Of a stretch of 64,000 nt of DNA, positions 59,341 to 64,000 are shown piece by piece. Position 1 is the stretch's first letter, and each line of letters opens with the position of its first letter. The DNA lies in assembly GCF_030812295.1 (NCBI RefSeq), contig NZ_JAUSSK010000002.1, forward strand, positions 650,001 through 714,000, written 5' to 3'. The stretch comes from Luteibacter jiangsuensis (GTDB lineage Bacteria > Pseudomonadota > Gammaproteobacteria > Xanthomonadales > Rhodanobacteraceae). Under the pieces are notes generated by a model that had not been told where the DNA came from, made no database searches, and saw only the letters and a program-made list of their open reading frames with translations. Position numbers and translations under genes: made by a program.

Positions 59341-60752
59341 GCGGCGACTTCCTGGTTCATGTATTCGCGGGGATCGGCGACGTGCCCGGCGACGGCCGAT
59401 GCAGCGGCGACCAGAGGGCTCGCCAGAACGGTGCGTGCCCCCTTGCCCTGGCGACCCTCGAAGTTGCGGTTGCTGGTGGCGACGACGAGCTGGCCCGGCT
59501 GGGCGAGGTCGCCGTTCATGGCGATGCACATCGAGCAGCCTGGCTGGCGCCACTCGGCGCCTGCGGCCTGGAAGACCTCGTGCAGGCCTTCGCTTTCCGC
59601 ATCGCGGCGTACCTGTTCGGAACCGGGCACCACCAGCATGCGCACGCCGGCGGCGACACGGCGGCCACGCATGATTCCCGCGGCGGCGCGCAAGTCGGAC
59701 AGGCGTCCATTGGTACAGCTGCCGATGAAGACGACATCCACGGTTTCGCCCGTCATGGCCTTGCCGGCCGTCACCTTCATATAGTCGAGCGCGCGTTGTT
59801 CCACGGCGTCCACCGCGGCGGGAACGGGTGTGTGGATACCGACGACCATCCCCGGATGGGTACCGTACGTCACCGACGGCTGGATCGTCGAAGCATCGAT
59901 ACGGACCTCGCGATCGTAGGTGGCGCCTTCGTCCGTGGGCAGGGTGCGCCAGTACGCGACGGCGCGGTCCCATGCTTCGCCCTTCGGTACGCGCTCACGT
60001 CCTTCCAGCCAGGCGAAGGTGGTCTCGTCCGGTGCGATCAGCCCGGCGCGCGCGCCCGCTTCGATCGACATGTTGCATACCGTCATGCGCTCTTCCATCG
60101 ACAGCGCGCGGATCGCCTCGCCGGTGTACTCGAGCACGTGGCCCGTGCCGCCGCCGATGCCGATCTTTCCGATGATGTGCAGGATCAGGTCTTTCGCCGT
60201 GACGCCGTCCTGCAGCCTTCCGTCGACATGGATGGCGAAGGATTTCGGCTTGCGCTGGAGCAGGCACTGCGTCGCCAGCACGTGGCCGACCTCGGTGGTG
60301 CCGATGCCGAAGGCCAGCGCGCCGAACGCGCCGTGCGTGGCCGTGTGGCTGTCGCCGCAGACGATGGTCATGCCGGGCCGGGTCGCGCCGACCTCGGGAC
60401 CCGCCACGTGCACGATGCCGCGCTGGGGGCTGTCCCACCCCATCAGGTCGATGCCGAACTCGCGTACGTTCGCTTCCAGTTTGGCGACCTGGGCCTCGGC
60501 TTCCTTCGTGTAGTACGGGCGCTTGCCTTGCGCGTCCGGCGGCAAGGTGGGTGTCGAGTGATCCAGGGTGGCCAGCGTGCGGTCGGGTCGGCGAACCTTC
60601 AAACCGCGGCTACGCAGTTCATCGAAGGCCTGCGGCGACGTGACCTCGTGGACCATGTGCAGGTCGATGTACAACACGCCAGGCGTGGTATCGGTCTCCG
60701 CCCGCACCTGGTGCGTGTCCCACAGCTTGTCGAACAGGGTGCGTGCGCTCAT
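59337..60752 (-). CDS. leuC: 3-isopropylmalate dehydratase large subunit
   Basis: This is a 471-residue aconitase-family subunit with a 4Fe-4S cluster. Cluster Cys are in GSCTNGR and GCSMC, and [20 protein letters not shown] is diagnostic. The ATG at 60752 overlaps the ilvE stop; a longer reading would run into ilvE in another frame. Confidence 0.97.
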   Translation of the reverse strand: MSARTLFDKLWDTHQVRAETDTTPGVLYIDLHMVHEVTSPQAFDELRSRGLKVRRPDRTLATLDHSTPTLPPDAQGKRPYYTKEAEAQVAKLEANVREFGIDLMGWDSPQRGIVHVAGPEVGATRPGMTIVCGDSHTATHGAFGALAFGIGTTEVGHVLATQCLLQRKPKSFAIHVDGRLQDGVTAKDLILHIIGKIGIGGGTGHVLEYTGEAIRALSMEERMTVCNMSIEAGARAGLIAPDETTFAWLEGRERVPKGEAWDRAVAYWRTLPTDEGATYDREVRIDASTIQPSVTYGTHPGMVVGIHTPVPAAVDAVEQRALDYMKVTAGKAMTGETVDVVFIGSCTNGRLSDLRAAAGIMRGRRVAAGVRMLVVPGSEQVRRDAESEGLHEVFQAAGAEWRQPGCSMCIAMNGDLAQPGQLVVATSNRNFEGRQGKGARTVLASPLVAAASAVAGHVADPREYMNQEVAA

Positions 60753-61696
60753 GCCGCGACCCTCCCCACGACGGCGTCTTCGACGGGTGTGAGCCAGCCC
60801 CAACGGTCCTCCGTGCGGCCGTCGAACAAGCCGAAGAAATCGTCTTGCAACTGGCGAGTGACCGGCCCCGGTCGACCACTGCCCACGGGTTTGCGGTCGA
60901 CCGAGCGCACCGCGGTCACTTCCGCCGCGGTGCCGGTCATGAAGACCTCGTCGGCGAAATACAGCATCTCGCGTGGTAGTGGCTGTTCCACCACGTCGTA
61001 ACCGCGCTCGCGGGCCAGTGTCAGCACGGAGTCGCGGGTGATCCCGCACAGGATCGACGAGGCGGCGGGCGGCGTGTAGATGACGCCCTTGCGGACGATG
61101 AACAGGTTCTCGCCCGCGCCCTCGCTCAGCAGGCCGTCGGTGCCCAGGGCGATGCCTTCGGCGAAGCCGCCGTTCACGGCCTCGCGCGCGATCAGCTGAC
61201 TATTGAGATAGTTGCCGCCGGCCTTCGCGCCGCTCGGGTAGGTGTTCGGCGCGGCGCGGTTCCACGAGGACACGCACACGTCGACGCCCTTCTCGATCGC
61301 CTCGGCACCATGGTAGGCCCCCCAGGGCAGGGCGATGACAGCCACGTCCACCGCCGTATCCAGCGACGGCGCGAGGCTGAAGGTGAAGCCGCTGCGGAAG
61401 ACGATCGGCCGCACGTAGGCGGAGGTGAGCCCGTTGGCGACGATGACTTCGCGGCACGCGCGATTGATCGTGGCGGCGTCGTACGGCATCACCAGGTCGT
61501 ACACGCGCGCGGAATGGAACAGGCGCTCGGTGTGCTCTTCCAGGCGGAAGTAGCGAGGGCCGTCTGGCGTGGCGTATACCCGCACGCCCTCGAACACGGA
61601 GGAACCATAGTGCAGCGCGTGCGCGCCGACATGGACGGTGGCGTCGGCCCAGGTCTTGATACGACCGTTGTGCCAGAGATGGGTCGGGGCTTCCAT
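60749..61696 (-). CDS. ilvE: Branched-chain amino acid aminotransferase
   Basis: This 315-residue fold-type IV PLP enzyme does the last step for Leu, Ile and Val. The cofactor lysine is Lys158 ([16 protein letters not shown]), and the start has [20 protein letters not shown] with [18 protein letters not shown] precedes the ATG, which lies 10 bp after the leuA stop. Confidence 0.95.
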   Translation of the reverse strand: MEAPTHLWHNGRIKTWADATVHVGAHALHYGSSVFEGVRVYATPDGPRYFRLEEHTERLFHSARVYDLVMPYDAATINRACREVIVANGLTSAYVRPIVFRSGFTFSLAPSLDTAVDVAVIALPWGAYHGAEAIEKGVDVCVSSWNRAAPNTYPSGAKAGGNYLNSQLIAREAVNGGFAEGIALGTDGLLSEGAGENLFIVRKGVIYTPPAASSILCGITRDSVLTLARERGYDVVEQPLPREMLYFADEVFMTGTAAEVTAVRSVDRKPVGSGRPGPVTRQLQDDFFGLFDGRTEDRWGWLTPVEDAVVGRVAA

Positions 61697-61706
61697 GGGT
61701 TCTCCT

Positions 61707-62936
61707 TCAGGACTCGACCGCGACGGCCGCGGTCCGGGTGGTGTTTCGATGCATGTCCATCAGCGTCGTGATGTCATCGTTGGTGATTGAGCGCTGCTTG
61801 TCTGTCAGGGTTTTGAAACTTTCGAAGACGGCGTCGAGCGTCGGCTCGTCGACCTCGTGGCCGAGCTCGACCAGGCGCTGGCGCAGCGCGTGGCGTCCGG
61901 AGTGCTTGCCCAGGACCAGTGACGTCTTCGCGCCCACGTCCTGGGGCCGCATGATTTCGTAGGTGCCGCGGTGCTTGAGCATGCCGTGCTGGTGGATGCC
62001 CGACTCATGCGCGAACGCGTTGTCGCCGACGATGGCCTTGTTGCGCGGTACCGGCTGGCCGGTGACTTCGGCGAGCAGGCGCGAGGTGGGATACAGGTGC
62101 CGGGTGACGATGCCCGTGTCCACGCGAAACAGCGGCCGACGCGTGTGCAGCGCCATCACCACTTCCTCCAGCGCCGCGTTGCCCGCACGCTCGCCGATGC
62201 CATTGATCGTGCACTCCACCTGGCGCGCGCCGGCGCCGACGGCGGCCAGGCTGTTCGCCACGGCCATGCCGAGGTCGTCGTGGCAATGCGCCGAGAACAC
62301 GACCTTGTCCGCCCCGCGCACGTGCTTGCGCAGGTACTGGAACATCTCGGTGATTTCGGAGGGGGTGACATAACCGACGGTGTCGGGCGCGTTGAGCACG
62401 CTGGCGCCGGCTTCGACGGCCACCGAGAAGATCTCGGCGAGGTACTCCGGCTCGGTACGCAGGGCGTCTTCGGCGGAGAATTCGACTTCGTGGGCGAGGG
62501 CTTTGGCCCTGTATATCGCGGCGGCGGCGATATCGATGACTTCTTGCTTGCTCTTGCCCAGCTTGTGTTCGCGATGCAGGGGAGAGGTCGAGAGGAACAG
62601 GTGGATCCGTGAGTGCCTGGCGCCTTGCAAGGCCTTGCCCGCGCTGTCTATGTCGGCATTCTGACATCGGGCCAGCGCGGCGATCGTGGGTGTCTTCAAC
62701 GTCCTCGCGATCTCCGCCACCGCGGCGAAATCGTCGGGCGAGGCCTGCGGAAAGCCGGCCTCGATGATGTCGACGCCCAATTCCTCCAGGGCATGCGCCA
62801 TGCGCATCTTGGCGCGACGGTCCATCGAGAAGCCGGGGGCCTGCTCGCCGTCGCGCAAGGTGGTGTCGAAGATGCGCACGCGCCCGCCTACGTCGCTTTC
62901 GACGGCGTCGGTGCTGCCCTGGTTTGCTGGATTCAT
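61707..62936 (-). CDS. leuA: 2-isopropylmalate synthase, short form without regulatory domain
   Basis: This 409-residue enzyme condenses acetyl-CoA with 2-oxoisovalerate, the first committed step to leucine. The catalytic barrel has FDTTLRDGEQAPGFSM, SAHCHDDLGMAVANSLAAV and CTINGIGERAGNAALEEV, followed by the hinge region (GDNAFAHESGIHQHGMLKH). It stops after the FESFKTLTDKQ segment, where E. coli LeuA (about 520 residues) goes on into the LeuA_dimer leucine-binding domain. There is no room for that domain before ilvE, 10 bp away, so it is absent and not frameshifted. The start at 62936 is preferred; earlier readings run through the attenuator. A different fold of the pathway (homocitrate- or citramalate-type) is possible but the operon argues for LeuA. 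Confidence 0.88.
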   Translation of the reverse strand: MNPANQGSTDAVESDVGGRVRIFDTTLRDGEQAPGFSMDRRAKMRMAHALEELGVDIIEAGFPQASPDDFAAVAEIARTLKTPTIAALARCQNADIDSAGKALQGARHSRIHLFLSTSPLHREHKLGKSKQEVIDIAAAAIYRAKALAHEVEFSAEDALRTEPEYLAEIFSVAVEAGASVLNAPDTVGYVTPSEITEMFQYLRKHVRGADKVVFSAHCHDDLGMAVANSLAAVGAGARQVECTINGIGERAGNAALEEVVMALHTRRPLFRVDTGIVTRHLYPTSRLLAEVTGQPVPRNKAIVGDNAFAHESGIHQHGMLKHRGTYEIMRPQDVGAKTSLVLGKHSGRHALRQRLVELGHEVDEPTLDAVFESFKTLTDKQRSITNDDITTLMDMHRNTTRTAAVAVES

Positions 62937-63054
62937 GTCTGGCTCCGCTCGTGAATGAGGCGGGCCGGGCAATAAAAAACCCCGCATCCGTTACCGGGTG
63001 CGGGGTTCTTTGGGAGTCTTCAGGTTCTTTCTTGTTTCACCTGGACACTTGCCC
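62937..63054 (-). promoter_or_regulatory. ilv-leu attenuator (terminator/antiterminator)
   Basis: Read leftward, AACCCCGCA (63007-62999) pairs with TGCGGGGTT (62986-62978) and is followed by a six-U run, a strong terminator 40 bp before leuA. The upstream segment GGTGCGGG at 63066-63059, at the end of the leader ORF, is exactly complementary to CCCGCACC (63004-62997) in the terminator 5' arm, so it can form an antiterminator. GGAGG in that same segment can pair with CCTCC at 63103-63099 when the ribosome is not stalled. The 1:2 / 2:3 / 3:4 scheme is the classical one. Confidence 0.85.
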
Positions 63055-63183
63055 TCAGCCCGCACCTCCGCAGGTAATAAGTACAAGGCTAAGAAGAAGG
63101 AGGCCGCTGCCGGGACGCAGCTTGCCGCCGACCGACGTAAGTCGGTTCAGGGCAAAGCGGCCATGGGTGTTGCGCTGCGTCAT
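63055..63183 (-). CDS. ilv-leu operon leader peptide
   Basis: This is a 42-residue peptide, too short for usual gene finding. Its C-terminal half reads GLLLLSLVLITCGGAG: six Leu, one Val and one Ile within nine residues. The codons used there are CTC, CTT (five times), GTA and ATT, whereas neighbouring genes mostly use CTG/CTC, GTC/GTG and ATC, so they look rare. The stop codon falls inside the antiterminator segment. Stalling of the ribosome at these codons when charged Leu/Val/Ile tRNA is short would favour the antiterminator and so expression of leuA-ilvN. It starts at ATG 63183, only about 9 bases after the predicted -10, with no Shine-Dalgarno. Confidence 0.82.
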   Translation of the reverse strand: MTQRNTHGRFALNRLTSVGGKLRPGSGLLLLSLVLITCGGAG

Positions 63184-63192
63184 GTTGTCGAC

Positions 63193-63220
63193 CGTATGTC
63201 AGGTCGTTGGCGTGTGTCAA
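63193..63220 (-). promoter_or_regulatory. Promoter of the ilv-leu operon
   Basis: A perfect TTGACA (63220-63215) is followed after 16 bp by CATACG (63198-63193). The -10 is weak, but position relative to the leader peptide fits. Transcription would start within a few bases of the leader ATG. Confidence 0.6.
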
Positions 63221-63263
63221 CACTTTCCGAAGAAACTTTATTCCTAGGACATTTGGACGGCTA

Positions 63264-63533
63264 GACGCCCGAGGCGGTGGTTTTGTCGCCTGCGGCGCCT
63301 TGGGATTGGGGTCTGGTCAACTGGTATGGGTTCCCGGGAAGGTGTCCAATAACGCCGTTGGCGGGCTCGCCCCAACCCTGGATTCCCCCTTCGTGGGAGC
63401 CGATTCATCGGCGAAGGGTTTTGCCAACACTTACCATGAGTACGAACAGAACTTCTCTGAAAAGCCCTCCGGTTACGCCTCGCGTTCCCGAAGTACACGT
63501 TGGATCACAGGCGACGTAGTTTCCCTGGCCCGA
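63264..63533. other. Gap between ilv-leu promoter and thrC with one REP unit
   Basis: This region lies between the ilv-leu promoter and the end of thrC. It holds a REP unit, GTGGGAGCCGATTCATCGGC at 63393-63412, and no gene I can support. No clear thrC terminator is seen. Confidence 0.6.
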
Positions 63534-64000
63534 TCACCAACCTCGCAACCAATCCGCAAAAACCCGCCCATCCACCGCCATCGGTTCAGCCGATGCGTCG
63601 CGTGCGAGCATCGCCGCCAACGCCGCGGGCACCTCCACGCGACGCCCGATCAACGGCTCGACGATCGTGTCGAACTTGGCCGGATGGGCCGTGGCGGCGA
63701 TGGTCCAGCCGCTGCGGTCGCCCGCCAGGCGCTTGCGCTCGAATACGCGGATGCCGGTGGCGGTATGCGGGCAGAACACTTCGCCGTCGCTGGCTGCGTG
63801 GCGGTGGATGGTGTCGCGGATGGCGGCGTCGTCCACGCTTTCCGCGTGGCCATTGAGACGTGTCGCCGCATCGTCACCGAAAAGATGGCGGAGCCGTTCG
63901 AAGTTGCTCGGGGCGCCGACGTCCATGGCATTGGCGATGGTCGGGATGGCATCGCGCGCACGGTAGGGGCGGCCGGCGAAGAATTCCGGCAGGGTCTCGT
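63534..64000 (-). CDS. thrC: Threonine synthase (C-terminal part, runs off the window)
   Basis: The last 154 or so codons of the gene are present; the 5' part lies beyond position 64000. The sequence TIANAMDVGAPSNFERLRHL is characteristic of the threonine synthase C-terminal region, followed by the small terminal domain (GEVFCPHTATGIRVFER, ATAHPAKFDTIVEPLIGR). It converts O-phosphohomoserine to threonine with PLP. It is read in the same direction as the ilv-leu operon but ends 270 bp before its promoter. Confidence 0.92.
   Translation of the reverse strand, partial: ETLPEFFAGRPYRARDAIPTIANAMDVGAPSNFERLRHLFGDDAATRLNGHAESVDDAAIRDTIHRHAASDGEVFCPHTATGIRVFERKRLAGDRSGWTIAATAHPAKFDTIVEPLIGRRVEVPAALAAMLARDASAEPMAVDGRVFADWLRGW

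Overview
The window is GC-rich chromosomal DNA from a gammaproteobacterium of the Xanthomonadales (Lysobacterales), most like the Luteibacter/Dyella/Rhodanobacter group. That placement is an inference from memory of gene content: Oar-like TonB receptors, REP elements of the GTGGGAGCCGAC type, the bioB-bioF-bioH-bioC order and an ilv-leu attenuator. Nothing points to plasmid, phage or insertion-sequence DNA. I found no CRISPR array, no tRNA gene and no transposase.

Layout. Positions 1-2783 are the 3' end of an rrn operon: 23S rRNA (5' end outside the window), 5S rRNA and its terminator, with the 5S tail plus terminator duplicated just after. Positions 2872-11613 hold a REP pair, an ExeA/GspA-like ATPase, a rhomboid protease, a GspE-type secretion ATPase coupled to a class I glutamine amidotransferase, glyQS and a phage-repressor-like regulator. 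Positions 12216-22501 are an envelope block: two tandem Oar-like TonB-dependent receptors, a YbaY-like lipoprotein, a small secreted protein and a GDSL autotransporter esterase. Positions 22737-34748 are housekeeping and metabolic genes (tex, an RDD membrane protein, mnmG, pepN, an aldose epimerase, a Ser/Thr dehydratase, tag, a DUF72 protein).

Positions 34725-39372 form a biotin operon read leftward, bioB-bioF-trhO-bioH-bioC, behind a BirA-like operator, with divergent small-membrane-protein and ComF-family genes. Positions 40446-45580 carry a TonB receptor coupled to a secreted PHP-type metallohydrolase behind a near-perfect CRP-type site, then ubiA. Positions 45695-52101 are a complete chaperone-usher fimbrial operon built from DUF1120-type subunits, with an RcsB-like box at the place expected of an activator site.

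Positions 52147-63183 are one leftward branched-chain amino acid operon: leader peptide - attenuator - leuA - ilvE - leuC - leuD - leuB - ilvD - ilvC - ilvB - ilvN. The leader peptide (63055-63183) is only 42 codons long. It carries a Leu/Val/Ile control stretch in codons that look rare here, followed by complementary segments that can form the classical terminator/antiterminator choice. LeuA lacks the C-terminal leucine-feedback domain, so attenuation may be the main leucine control seen here. REP elements break up the otherwise overlapping gene chain on both sides of ilvC. The window closes with the 3' part of thrC.

The observations I rate highest are the ilv-leu leader and the shortened LeuA, the CRP-controlled receptor/hydrolase pair, the fimbrial operon with its RcsB-like box, and a tag glycosylase in which the base-recognising Glu is replaced by Arg.
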